Of a stretch of DNA of 64,000 bases, positions 22,840 to 33,414 are shown one piece after another. Below the pieces are notes generated by a model, which saw nothing but the letters and a program-made list of their open reading frames with translations, made no database searches and had not been told where the DNA came from. The stretch's first letter is position 1; the number at the start of each line of letters is the position of its first letter. The translations under genes and the position numbers were made by a program. This DNA comes from Ricinus communis (taxonomy: Eukaryota > Streptophyta > Magnoliopsida > Malpighiales > Euphorbiaceae): positions 15,736,429 through 15,800,428 of the forward strand of contig NC_063264.1 in NCBI RefSeq assembly GCF_019578655.1, written 5' to 3'.

Positions 22840-23466
22840 TCAATAAGTATTAGTAATTTGAATTAACTTGATTAAGGTAGGAGTTAAATGAATAAGAGAA
22901 TATAAAGCCCTACTAATAGAGTTGGGCTTAGATCTAACCAATACCAAAATAACTAGTATTGACCACTTGGTTGGTTGGACCTTTACACTTATAAATTGTT
23001 TGCTTTTCTTATTCTTTAGTGATGTGAGATCTCTAACACTCCTCAAATGCAACTAGAATTTGACTTTGACGCCTAGTTATCACTTGAAATTAGAATTCCC
23101 CTCCCCAAAAAGAAAAAAGATAATTGAAATTTAATTGAATTGTAGCGGCAATACTGGGTCGAGCCACTGAAACTGGACATCTGATAAAAAAACTACAAAA
23201 TTAAGAAATCAAATTAAACCTACTCTAATATCATATTAATAATTGAATAAATTTAGTTGATTAAAGTAGGAGTTAAGTCAACATGCAAGTGTAAACTCTA
23301 TAATTAATATACATCTCACACGATAGTACCTCCACTGCCTTTCCTTCTTTTCTTAGGAATTATAAGAATTTTAACTCATTGTCAAGGATTCTTAGTTACG
23401 TATAGTAGCATTTTGGAAGGAAATGAAGGTGTCATTGTCAGGTTAACCAATTCTTTTGTTTTTTAT
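22840..23466. other. Spacer with a duplicated motif, no gene
   Basis: A phrase 'aacttgattaaggtaggagttaa' at about 22863 recurs in similar form at about 23255. It may be debris of LTRs of the copia fragment just before. No coding sequence. Confidence 0.4.
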
Positions 23467-23598
23467 TTTAAACATTCAAGTGATAAAGCAGAAGTCGAGA
23501 TAGCTTTTTCTTTTTTTTAACATTCAAATGATGAAGAAAAGTCATAATAGCCATTTTTTAAAACATTCAAGTGATGAAGAAGAATTGAGATAACCATT
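23467..23598. repeat. Three-copy imperfect tandem repeat
   Basis: The word AACATTCAAGTGATGAAG recurs at 23471, 23519 and 23561 with a 42-48 base period. The units are separated by T-rich runs. Confidence 0.6.
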
Positions 23599-24451
23599 GG
23601 ACCAATAAAGTGGAAAAGAAAATTAAAGCAAAGTGTGGTTGCTTCTTTTTCGGCCCTTTACGTGTGCATTTTGGATAAATGGACTTTGAATGATGAAATA
23701 GTTCTTATTTCTTTTGCTAATTAAGTGTTCTTGTTATATGTTTCATTAGTAGCAACTTTTCCTTATCATATGTGCAACATATATAAAAGTCGTAGTGATA
23801 TATTATATAACAACAGTTGAATACAACAAAAAAGAAAAATGTTGAATTAGTAATAAAAGGGCTTAATAAGCTAGCTTATCCCAACATTGTTTTTAACCAA
23901 AGCAACGCCCACCTTTTGTTTTGGCTTGTTTTTGTTCCATCTTTGTTTTTTAACATTTCCCAAGTCAATCATTTGTTTATACATTTAATTTTTAAGTAAA
24001 CCATAACTTTGGTGCTCCACTAAGGCCAAAAATAATACTGGGAATATGACAGTTTTATGCAAATTTCCCTTTTCTAAACATTTTATAAATATTTAGACTA
24101 GACTGCTATATGTAAAAAATTTGCTACACTGTTAATGGTAATACAACATAAACTCGATCTAAAATTTAATATCTGTCTTCTATAATCAAATATGACACAA
24201 TTAAGGTATTTATTGTGCATCCAATAATTAAATATAGAAAAAAAGGTCTAAATTATCCTAAATTTTACTCCAACTTTTTGTAATATTCTATGTTTCAAAA
24301 TTAGACAATTTAGTATAACTATGGTCATTTTAGGCTTAATTTGTCTAGTTTTGAAGCATATCATATTACTGAAAATTGAATTAAAATTCAATAGCTTAGA
24401 CCATTTCGCCTTAAATATAATATATTAAAAGCAGCTTAAAGTTTTCTATTA
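23599..24451. other. AT-rich spacer, no gene
   Basis: No open frame of interest and no paired repeat ends seen. Confidence 0.5.
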
Positions 24452-24573
24452 AAATTTTTTTTAGTTGCTCCAGTGGATGAGTGACAAATATAAGAGTTAT
24501 AAAATTTAAAAAGATTTTTTTTAGTTGCTCCAGTGGATGAGTGACAAATATAAAAGAGTTATAAAATTCAAAA
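24452..24573. repeat. Two-copy 60-bp tandem duplication
   Basis: The unit with 'ttagttgctccagtggatga' occurs at 24452-24511 and 24512-24573, nearly identical apart from two added bases and point changes. A recent local duplication. Confidence 0.85.
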
Positions 24574-25049
24574 TATGTGTCACTCTTATTGTTAAACATA
24601 ATACATTTATACTTATCAATTCTTATTATCAAACGTAATACATTTACACTATCCAACATATCATCCAACAGTTGAGTGTAATATGCTAAAAAAAATATTA
24701 CTATAGTTTTTTTAAAAAATATTCCCAGTGTCACACCCAATTACTTTTGTAAACATAAATTTTTTGACCCAAATATCTAATATTAAACTATATACTTAAC
24801 TATTTGGTATACCAAATTATCCATAAAAATGTTGTGATATCTTAATTATTTGCTGCAAATTCCATCCAGTTATTGAAGAAAGAAAAAATAAAGACATTAC
24901 AAAAAATAAAGTTGTTAAAAATATTTGTTATTGCTGAGATCCAAACTTTTTTAGCTTGAGGATGACACTGATTTGGGTTTGCTACAAAATGATGCATGTA
25001 TGCCTTTACGCCGGTGATAAAATATATCACTTAATTATCTCTAAAGAGA
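24574..25049. other. AT-rich flank of the copia 2 insertion, no gene
   Basis: The 62-codon minus frame at 24842-25030 has no recognisable motif. This sequence is the left half of the pre-insertion site; its right half resumes at 32375. Confidence 0.45.
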
Positions 25050-25054
25050 GAAAC

Positions 25055-25325
25055 TGGGAATTTTATAGAACAATGATGAATTGAATGTTACAAGTATTCT
25101 GAGTTCTTTACAACTTGAGAAGGAATTATGTACATGCTGAGTTTCTGAGTTTCTTTCTAACGGACACTTCTGAATTTTGGGGAAAAGGTGGAAGTGACCT
25201 TTTCCCCTTTGCAGGAAAGGATGCTCCCTTTTTCCTTGGTCAGTGATGAGAGGTCTACACAAGCAACCTAGCTTGTGCAGCCTTTGAGACCAAAAGGTTG
25301 CTTGATATTTCTGTTTTCTTCAACA
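25055..25325 (-). repeat. copia 2, 3' LTR (271 bp)
   Basis: On the minus strand it begins TGTTGAAGAAAACAG and ends AAAATTCCCA. It aligns with the two separated halves of the 5' LTR (31274-31445 and 32271-32369), which together are also 271 bp. Confidence 0.93.
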
Positions 25326-26860
25326 CTCCCCCTTAAGGTGGGTTCGAATAAGTTTATCGAGCCCATCTTGCTGAGAATCGAGTGATGATTATGATTATCA
25401 AGAGATTTTGTGAATATGTCTGCTAACTGTTCTTGACTCTTAATATAAGGTGTTTCAATTTCTCCTTTCTGGACTTTTTCTCTGATAAAGTGACAGTCCA
25501 CTTCAATGTGCTTAGTTCGCTCGTGAAACACTGGGTTAGACGCTATGTGACAGGCAGCTTGGTTATCGCAATGCATTTTCATAGGCTCTTTTCTCTCAAT
25601 CTTTATGTCCTTGAGGACTTGTTTAATCCAAATGAGTTCGCTAGCTGTGGATGCCATTGCACGATATTCGGCTTTAGCACTTGATCTAGCAACCACACTT
25701 TGTTTTTACTTTTTCATGTCACCAAGTTTCCTCAGACAAAGACACGGAAACCAGTGGTTGACTTCCTGTCACAGCTTCCAGCCCAATCTGCATCAGAGAA
25801 ACCAACTATGTTAGTGGAATTATTTTTCTTCATCTAGATTCCTTGCCCGGGTGTTCCCTTGAGGTATCTAAGGATCCGGTCTATGGCTTCGAGGTGGCTG
25901 GAGCGAGGAGCATGCATGAATTGACTTACCATACTAACTGTAAATGAAATGTGAGGTCTAGTGACAGTCAAATAAATCAATTTTCCTACCAGGCGCTGAT
26001 AATGCCCTATATTGGTTAAGGGGTCTCCATCTTCCAGATTGAGTTTGATTTTGGTTTCCATTGGAGTGATGGCAGGTTTATCTCCTATTTTTCCTGTTTC
26101 CTTTAACAGATCGAGGGTATATTTCCTTTGAGATAAGAATAAACCCTTATTAGATTTTGCCATTTCTATACCAAGGAAATAAGAAAGTTGGCCTAGGTCT
26201 TTGATATCAAATTCCTTTTTCAGGCTTTGTTTGACCTCCTCTATCCCCTAATCATCATTTCCTGTTATTATGATATCATCAACATACACTAAAATGACAA
26301 TAGTGTGTTTGTTAGTGTGTTTAACGAACATAGATGAATCATATTCATATTTATTAAAATTAATGCTTAATAAAAAATGGCTGAGTTTTGGCGTACCATA
26401 CTCTCGGGGATTGTTTCAGGCCATAGATTGCCTTTTTTAGCTTACGTACGAGGGAAGTGTCTAAGGTTGACTTATGCCCAGGAGGTAGCTTCATGTAAAC
26501 TTCCTCTTCTAAGTTTTCTTGTAAGAAGGCATTCTTGACATCCATTTGGAATAGATTCCAGCCTTGATTGATTGCTATTGAGAGAAGGATTCTGACCCTA
26601 TTCATTTTGGTTACTGGAGCAAACATCTCTTGATAGTCAACTCCATAGGTTTGCGTGAAGCCTCGAGCTACAAGTCTTGCCTTGTATCTTTTAATGGTTC
26701 CATCAGTGTTGAACTTGATTTTGTACGTCCACTTACATCCCACGGGTTTTTTATTTGGTGGAAGAGAAACAATACTCCATGTCTCATTCTTTTCTAGAGC
26801 AAGAAGTTCTTCCATAGCTTTACACCATATGGGGTCAGTGTTGGCTTCATAGAAGTTTGT
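25268..26860 (-). pseudogene. copia 2 reverse transcriptase and RNase H
   Basis: RT begins near 26815 with EELLALEKNETWSIVSLPP and continues PVGCKWTYKIK, YKARLVARGFTQ, FAPVTKMNRVR, FQMDVKNAFLQ (first catalytic Asp) and IYGLKQSPR. A frameshift at about 26395 follows, then the YVDDIIITGND catalytic pair (about 26260-26296) and an in-frame TAG. It resumes LGQLSYFLGIEMAKSNKGLFLSQRKY (26163 leftwards) to HLEAIDRILRYLKGTPG. RNase H contains GFSDADWAGSCDRKSTTG, a TGA, then RSSAKAEYRAMA, MHCDNQAACHIASNP and DIFTKSL. The last frame (25696-25268) ends inside the 3' LTR. At least four lesions, so no working enzyme. Confidence 0.9.
25326..25336 (-). other. copia 2 polypurine tract
   Basis: The minus strand reads TTAAGGGGGAG directly upstream of the 3' LTR, the standard plant copia PPT. 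Confidence 0.9.
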
Positions 26861-26884
26861 GGGTTCAAAGTGGTTAGAAATCTA

Positions 26885-28631
26885 TCATAAATAGTTGCAG
26901 TATTGATTATATAAGACATTATAGGAAATAAAATTCTGAATTGGGTATGTTACCGTATGAGACACATAGTCTCTAAATTTCACAGGGGGTCTAGTTTGTC
27001 GAGTAGATCTTCTCAAGGCATTTGCTTCTTCTATTACTTCTTGAGATTGAGCTTCTGGAGTAGGATTGTGTCCCCGTGAAGGAATTACCCTAGAGACGGG
27101 AGGGGACTCTCTTTGGAGCTGACAATCCTGTTCCGAGCTGCTAAAAGGAAAATCAGAGTTAAGCAGAAATAGAGAGGGGGGGAGGACCATTGGTAAAGTC
27201 AACACTGGTGGGAGTGGTGTAGTAGGGATCAGTCTCAGCAACACTAACATCGCGAGAGACATAGGTTTTATAAGTCACGGGATCATAACATTTGTACCCT
27301 TTTTGGGTGGAGGAATATCCTAGAAAGAGGGTTTTGGTAGAGCTTTTGTCTAGTTTATGCTGACGCTTTATATGGACATAACAGACACAGCCAAAGACCC
27401 GAAGATGACCTAATTCTATTTGACTGCCTTTGAGAACTTCTAGAGGGCTCATATTCCTTAAGGTGACAGTGGGTAATCGATTGATAATATAGGTGGCAGT
27501 TAAGAGAGCATCCGACCAAAACATGGAAGGGACATTATTTTGAAAAAGAAGGGTGCGAGTGACATTGAGAAGATGTCGATTTTTACATTCAGAAACACCA
27601 TTTTGCTCTGGGGTATTAACACATGTGGTTTGATGCAAAATTCCATGTTGCTTAAAAAAGGTAGAAAAATTTTGGTTTACGTACTCCATACCATTATCGG
27701 AGCGAAAAATTTTCAAATTTGCATTATACTGATTTTTGATAAAATTTAAAAACTCTTGGAAACGTGAAAAAACTTCATTTTTTCCTTTTAATAAATAGAT
27801 CTAGGTAGTGTGAGAGTAATCATCAATGAAAGTGACAAAGTATCTAAAATGATTGTAGGCAGTAATGGGGGCAGGTCCCCAAACATCAGAATGTATTAAA
27901 TCAAAAGGTTTTTCTGACATGTTTGAAGACAAAGAAAAAGGCAATCGTATGTGTTTGGAAAATTTACACACATCATAATTACAAGAGTTTAAATTGTAAC
28001 AAAATAATTTATTTAGGACAGTGTCGGAGGGATGCCCAAATCTCCGATGCATGAGCATGCCAGGGATAGGAGTGGTTGACACAAGACAATTCTTGGGAGG
28101 ACTATGAAGATAGTAGAGGCCATTTTGTAGGTATCCTTTACTAATTGTCTTCCCGGAATTTCGATCCTGAAATGAGACTGAAGATAGTGAGAAAATGACA
28201 TTACAGTTTAAATTACGAGTAATCTTACCAACAGATAAAAGATTAGAATTAAATTCAGGCATAAATAAAATATCTTTAATGTTGCAATTAAATAAATTGG
28301 TGGTGCTATGACCATGAATTTTGACTTTGTTCCCGTTTGCCACTGTCACATGATGGGAATCCTTGGTGGTATGAATTTTTTCTAGTTTTGCAGGATCCCA
28401 AGTCATATGATCAGTGGCACCGGAGTTAATAATCCAAGCATTTTGATAAGATTTAGCATTATTAAAAGAATTGATTTGAACCGAACCTGATCCATCGGGT
28501 TGAACCGACCCGAACCCATAGGGTTGCCGACTCAAAGCTTGGAGTTGGGCTAAAAATTCTGTCATTTGGGCCTGACTGACTGGCTGGGCCTGGGAGGCCT
28601 GCTGGGTCTGATGGGCCTGTTGGGCTGCCAA
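26885..28631 (-). pseudogene. copia 2 protease, pre-integrase and integrase
   Basis: The frame 28631-27801 starts in a Gln/Ala-rich linker (QTQQASQAQPVSQAQ). It has the protease motif WIINSGATDHMTWD, in which the catalytic Asp is Asn, then the LLSVGK segment and a pre-integrase region with HRRFGHPS. Integrase enters with HSDVWGPAP and TFIDDYSHTT (first Asp), followed at once by a TAG stop where Trp is usual. The frame then carries FRSDNGMEY (second Asp) and EQNGVSECKNRH (Glu), ending VFGCVCYVHI and TLFLGYSSTQKGYKCYDP. 27262-26885 holds the linker to RT, frameshifted. The DDE triad survives; the protease does not. Confidence 0.9.
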
Positions 28632-28990
28632 TGTCCACTGGGCCGGATGGGCTTGAGTTGAAGCTGGGCCAAGAGGGGCCTAGGATGAACCTGGGCTAGG
28701 CCCAGTGGAGAGGTCCAGCCCATGCAAACTTCGGGTCAAGAGGTCGGGTCGGGTCATTAGGTTGCAGTCGGATTCAGTCCGAGTTGGGTCGAAACGGGTC
28801 GGGTCGGGTCGGGAAAACCCTAGAAACTCGGGTTGCATTTTGGGTCGGGGCGTCATATAATTTTTGGCATATGACGCCCCTATTCCCAAATGCACACCTT
28901 TTCTAGGGTTTTCCTCTCTTCTCACCCCGCTTCCCCCGCTTCTCCTCTCGCCTCCCTTTCCAGCCCCCTCCCACCCTCGCGATGGCCTAA
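28632..28990 (-). pseudogene. copia 2 gag C-terminal part
   Basis: The segment between the protease and the nested LTR is rich in G and C and broken into short frames. A decayed zinc-knuckle-like run around 28870-28910 (…CAFGNRG…CQK…YDAP) can be made out on the minus strand. The longest open piece (28925-28680) is in the wrong frame for it. This is the 3' part of gag displaced from the 5' part (30425-31205) by the solo LTR. Confidence 0.55.
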
Positions 28991-28995
28991 GCTGC

Positions 28996-30419
28996 TGATG
29001 TGCGTAAAATACACATATCTAAATGGGGTTTTTAAGATTGATTTTATGGACATTTGGATGTGAATTAGTCCCAACACTCACCCTATACGTATGTTTGTGT
29101 GCATTAGGTCCAAAAGAGGTCAAAGGATGATAAAGGAAAGAATTGGAGCATAATTGGACGTCCGTGTTGTATGCCCATACGGAAGGTTAACACGGCCGTG
29201 TTGTATTCAAAACACGGCCACCAACACGGCCGTGTTGGATGCGTCAAACATGAAAGAAAAAGAAGCTTTTAGGGAGCACGGCCACACAGAGTAACACGGC
29301 CAGGAACACCAGCCCGTGTCCCCAACACGGCCAGGGACACGGCCGTGTTGGAGGCGACAAGGGGTATTAATTAGAAGAACAAAGAGAGGAAAAGGAGAAG
29401 GCGGCTAGGGTTAGAACGCCCCAAAACCTAATATTTCTCTCTCTAAGGGTTTTCTGAGCTGAAACCAAGAGAAAATGAGACTTGGATCAAGGTTTCAATC
29501 GGATTCCCTTCGAAGATTGAAGATTGGGCAAGGTTCGTCGATTGGTTTTCAAATCGAGTAAGAGGAACAAGGATCGATTCAAGATTGAGCAAGAGGAATT
29601 GGGGCTGTTTACTCTCATCCAAGGGTGTAATCGGGTTTTCTCTACCTTTACTCATTATTGTAATTGAATTCTTGTGTATTTTGATAATGAACATGATTAG
29701 CTAGATGGATAAAATCCATTAGAATTTCTTTACTTTGTTGGCTTAGTATTATATTGTTGGATTGTTTGGATTAGTTTTGTATTCTTCTTGCTTTCAGTAT
29801 TAATAAGATAATGCATTATTCATGAGACGTTGTGAATTGTGTGGTTAGATTGTTTTGTGTGATTGAGAAGTCCATTTCACAATCGAAATTTTGAATAGTA
29901 AGAACTGGTTAATAATCGCTTAGAGATAAAGATAATTAACTAGCCGGATTAAGAATTAACAAAGCTTAATAGAGGCAGATTAAAGCTTAATGCTAATTTA
30001 AGAATCAATCATTAGGAAGAGATTCCAACTTTAGGTTATTAGATTTAGGAATTCGGTTATCGTGAGAGAGAAATCGAATTCGGTTAAGAATTCATCCACG
30101 GGTAGCATAATTAGACTCACTGATCCTTTATCTTTTGTTTGATTGCCAACTAGTTTAGATTCCCTTTAGGTTTGTCTTCTTGTCTTGATTATTTCGTTTA
30201 TCAATTACTCTTGCATCTCCCTTAGGACTTAGCTTGTAGCTATTAGTTAGTTTATAAATTATTCATCATTTATTTTAGGTTAATATAACAAAGAACAAAG
30301 GAGTAACTCTGGACTTTCACTTTCCCGAGGAATACGACCTTGATACTCGCCATTAGTGCTAGACTGTATCGATAGGTACACTGCCTTAGATTGTAGCTAA
30401 CACGAAGTAGCACACATCA
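28996..30419 (+). repeat. Family A solo LTR in copia 2 gag
   Basis: 1424 bp, begins TGATGTGCG and ends GCACACATCA. Perfect target duplications GCTGC lie at 28991-28995 and 30420-30424. It has the full palindrome cluster and a probable promoter (TATTAATTAG near 29365). There is no internal sequence, so it is a solo LTR left by recombination between two LTRs. The small frame at 29443-29694 on the minus strand is LTR sequence. Confidence 0.95.
29189..29348. promoter_or_regulatory. Palindromic ACACGGCC cluster upstream of the LTR promoter
   Basis: Three perfect palindromes, AACACGGCCGTGTT (29189-29202), CCAACACGGCCGTGTTGG (29221-29238) and ACACGGCCGTGT (29337-29348), with at least three further single ACACGGCC words between. 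The same cluster is in the LTR at 404-1867 (about 1480-1650). A regulatory role is inference. Confidence 0.5.
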
Positions 30420-30424
30420 GCTGC

Positions 30425-31205
30425 GGATGAAGATGCCAGCAGCCATCGCAATGATGGCCCTGCTTTTTACAGTGGTCACATCGCACGATGGCGCTAAGCC
30501 CTCCTCTCTGTCGGCTTGGTCTCGACTGATGAGGTAGGAATGGTTGTCCGTGCTCTCTGATGAACTATTCATGGTGTTCCTTTTGGTTTCTTCGTATTGT
30601 ATAGTCGCTATTACAGTGTCTATCTAAGGCAGACGAGAGGCGAGGAGAATCTGAGAATGCAAGCCTTCGTAGCTTGAATCCAGACCTCTGAAGTAGGTAT
30701 AAATCAAGTTCTGCTCCGCTCTTCTTTGTAGTTCTTCTGGATCATTAGATGGTGGAAGGTAATTTAGTAACTCTTCCCATCTAGTTAAAATTTCTATTGC
30801 ATATTCTGAGGGATTCTTGGTTCCCTGAGTGATTTGAGAAAGTTCCTGCTTCAATATGAAAATGTGTGCAAAATTATTTTGATGCCCATAAAGGCCTTTC
30901 AATTTTTCTCAGATTGCCTTCGATGACTCCATTAGAATGCAGAGTCGAGAAATCTGGCTTTCCATGGTATTAGTGATGACAGACATGACCAAATGGTCAG
31001 TTGTCTGCTACTCTTCCATCTTTTTCAGTTCTTCTTCTGTTGGAGCCTCTGGATTTACAGGTTTTGGTTTTTGTTTACTTCCAGTGATGAAGCCTAATTT
31101 TTTTCTACCACTGAGGGCAAGGGAAATAGATTTTGACCACTCAAAATAATTTTGACTGCCTCGCAGTACAATGTTGGTGATTTTTATGGTTTCTGTGTAA
31201 GCCAT
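30425..31205 (-). pseudogene. copia 2 gag N-terminal part
   Basis: The ATG at 31205 begins MAYTETIKITNIVLRGSQNYFEWSKSISLALSGRKKLGFITG, the usual gag entry (LxGxNYxxWxxxxxxxLxxxxKLGFIxG). A stop at about 31008 and a frameshift lead to the second frame (30902-30624). That frame has LSQITQGTKNPSEYAIEILTRWEEL and a FRGLDSSYEGLHSQILLASRLP motif, matching the gag core that ends in a 'LPSIxxV' box. The remainder to 30425 is in another frame and runs into the solo LTR. Confidence 0.8.
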
Positions 31206-31261
31206 TTTTAAGGCTTGATTTTGGGTTGATGATAGGGTAGATGATGACTGGTTTTAAACCA

Positions 31262-31273
31262 GCTCTGATACCA
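31262..31273 (-). other. copia 2 primer-binding site, initiator tRNA-Met
   Basis: The minus strand reads TGGTATCAGAGC immediately after the 5' LTR end, with no spacer. Confidence 0.92.
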
Positions 31274-32369
31274 TGTGAATTTTATAGAACAATGATGAAT
31301 CGAATGTTACAAGTATTTTGAGTTCTTTACAACTTGAGAAGGAATTATATACATGCTGAGTTCCTGAATTTCTTTCTAACGGACACTTCTGAATTTTGGG
31401 AAAAAGGTGGAAGTGACCTTTCCTGCTTTGTAGGAAAGGATGCTTTGATATGAATCAAGGCTGCCATGAGATTACATTGCAAAGGCATGAACCAAAAGGT
31501 CCAAAATGGAAATGCAACTCATGCATGAAAACAAGAGTCCAACCTTATAATGAAGCATTCAGTCCATTTTGAAGAATAAAAGTCATTCGGCTATGATTAG
31601 GCCTTTGGGCTTAATTCATATTTATATGGGTTCTTATCTTTTGGATTTTAGCTTAAGTAATTGTTTTAGTTTATTTTTATTTAATTAAGGATTATTTGAT
31701 TAGGTGTGAGTTATATGTGTGTTGTGTGGAGTTATAAATGAGTGCACATGTTTAGTTGTCATCTGGGAGTTACAAAATGAGGGCCATCAATGTAAAAGAA
31801 CAACCATTTTTAATGAGTTTTAAGGGGAATTAAAGGAAACACATGGGAAAGCTCAAAAGACATCTATTTAGGTTTCTTTGTCTTGTTTTGGCTATAAATA
31901 TCAAAGCCAAATTCATTTGTAAAGAATAGAATTTTGAATGATAATCTTTGTTTGCTATTTGTGAGTGTTTTTGCTTAAGTTCTTGCATGAACTTTGAACT
32001 TATCAAACTATTTTTAGTTTGTGGCATTCTCTAACCAAAATCTTGTGTTTGATTCATAACTTATCAAATCATACTTGGTTTGTGGCTTTTGGAGTTGAAT
32101 TCAAGTGCTAGTTTCATTGTTGGAACTAGTTTTTTCTATCTTCACTTGAGGAGATCCTTGGGTTTTGGAATCATCTTGATTGGAGGGTGTTTTCTTGCAT
32201 TCCATATGTATCATAACTCATTAGTTATTGGGGTGTGTGGTTGCTAAGATGATGATTTCCTATCATGCTCCCTTTTCCCTTGGTCAGTGATGAGAGGTCT
32301 GCACAAGCAATCTAGCTTGGGCAGCCTCTGAGACCAAAAGGTTGCTTGATATTTCTATTTTCTTCAACA
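31274..32369 (-). repeat. copia 2, 5' LTR, split by a solo LTR
   Basis: The two copia portions are 31274-31445 and 32271-32369, which sum to 271 bp, identical in length to the 3' LTR. The inserted block is 31446-32265 plus a five-base duplication. Confidence 0.93.
31446..32265 (+). repeat. Family B solo LTR in the copia 2 5' LTR
   Basis: 820 bp with TGATA...TATCA inverted termini. It is flanked by TGCTT (31441-31445) and TGCTC (32266-32270), a target duplication with one change; the 3' LTR of the host element shows TGCTC at the same place. A TATA box (GCTATAAATATC) lies at about 31891. Its right half matches the reverse complement of the LTR at 60914-61686, so it belongs to the same or a sister family. 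Confidence 0.9.
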
Positions 32370-33245
32370 GAAACCAAAGGAATGAAATAAAGTGGCTGAG
32401 TGGATCCTGTGGAGATAAAGTGGAGTTCTGAATTTTACACTCCCATCTGCATCATTTTGAGGTATAAACAAAACGATTGTCAAATGAAAAGTGGTTCTGA
32501 AATTAACAAATGATAAGTGTGGAAAGGATACTGAATGTGCATTGGATGGATTAGTTCACAATTACTTTAATGAGGTCAATTTTCTGATGCCAAAAGTATC
32601 AATAAAGATATTAAACTACTTTTGACCTTCATTCAATAGTTTAATATTATAAATGAAATAAATTCATGATATATAATATTAGAATTTTTACGATTTAAAT
32701 ATTCAGAGTTTGATTACTAACTATTTCTATATTATTAATTAGATATTTTAATACAAAGTAGAGTAATTATATATTTGTTAATGCTTTTTAATATTTATTA
32801 AAATATAGAATTATTTTTAAAGATTTATAAAACAATTTAAATTGTTAAATAGAATGATGGTTTGAAAAGAGAAAAGTAAAATTAATTAAGTCATGACAAG
32901 AAGTGGAGGCTCATTGTGGCTGCTCTTTTTAGGTGGGATCTAAGTCGATCATTTGAACCGGCTAGGCCAAAGTGCGCTTTCTACTCAAAAAGGTTTCATC
33001 CTATCATAGGATGAACATGTGTACTAAAGTGGATGTAACCACATGCCATTATTTTTATATTCCATCGTGTCTATTCCATCACATAGGCGTAGGAACTTAA
33101 TTCAGTGAGCAGCGACCATATATGCGAACCGAACTATGTTTTTGTTAATTGATATACCAAATTTTATGACAAATGATAAGCGACAGAAATGAATTTTTGT
33201 ATCAAGTAAGTATCGTTGTGTTTTATTCTTTTATAATGTTTAGTA

Positions 33246-33250
<5 letters not shown>

Positions 33251-33276
<26 letters not shown>

Positions 33277-33278
33277 TT
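33251..33278. repeat. (ATT)n microsatellite
   Basis: Nine uninterrupted ATT-type units. Confidence 0.9.
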
Positions 33279-33342
33279 CTATATTTTAAATATATACATG
33301 AAATAAATTTTTAATAAAGTATTAATGTTAAAACATGCATTC

Positions 33343-33414
33343 AACTAAATATTATGATACATCATAAGAATAAATATTTTAACTAAATATTATGATACAT
33401 CATAAGAATAAATA
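33343..33414. repeat. Two-copy 38-bp tandem repeat
   Basis: The unit beginning AACTAAATATTATGATACAT occurs at 33343 and 33381 almost without change. Confidence 0.85.

Larger units (their letters stand above)
25050..32374 (-). mobile_element. Ty1/copia element 2, complete with target duplications, two nested solo LTRs
   Basis: Perfect five-base target duplications GAAAC flank it at 25050-25054 and 32370-32374. Element order on the minus strand: 5' LTR (32369-31274, interrupted), tRNA-Met PBS (31273-31262), gag (interrupted), protease, integrase, RT, RNase H, PPT (25336-25326), 3' LTR (25325-25055). Subtracting the two nested insertions and their target duplications leaves about 5.06 kb, normal for a plant copia element. 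It is dead: stops and frameshifts in every domain and a changed protease active site. Confidence 0.93.

Noticed and set aside
24842..25030. 62-codon minus frame next to the copia 2 insertion as a host exon
   Set aside because: No recognisable domain, and no continuation in the sequence that follows the insertion at 32375.
29443..29694. 83-codon frame on the minus strand, also seen in part at 17095-17334 and at 1130-1324 on +
   Set aside because: It is conserved only because it lies in three copies of the same LTR; no domain and no consistent ATG or stop.
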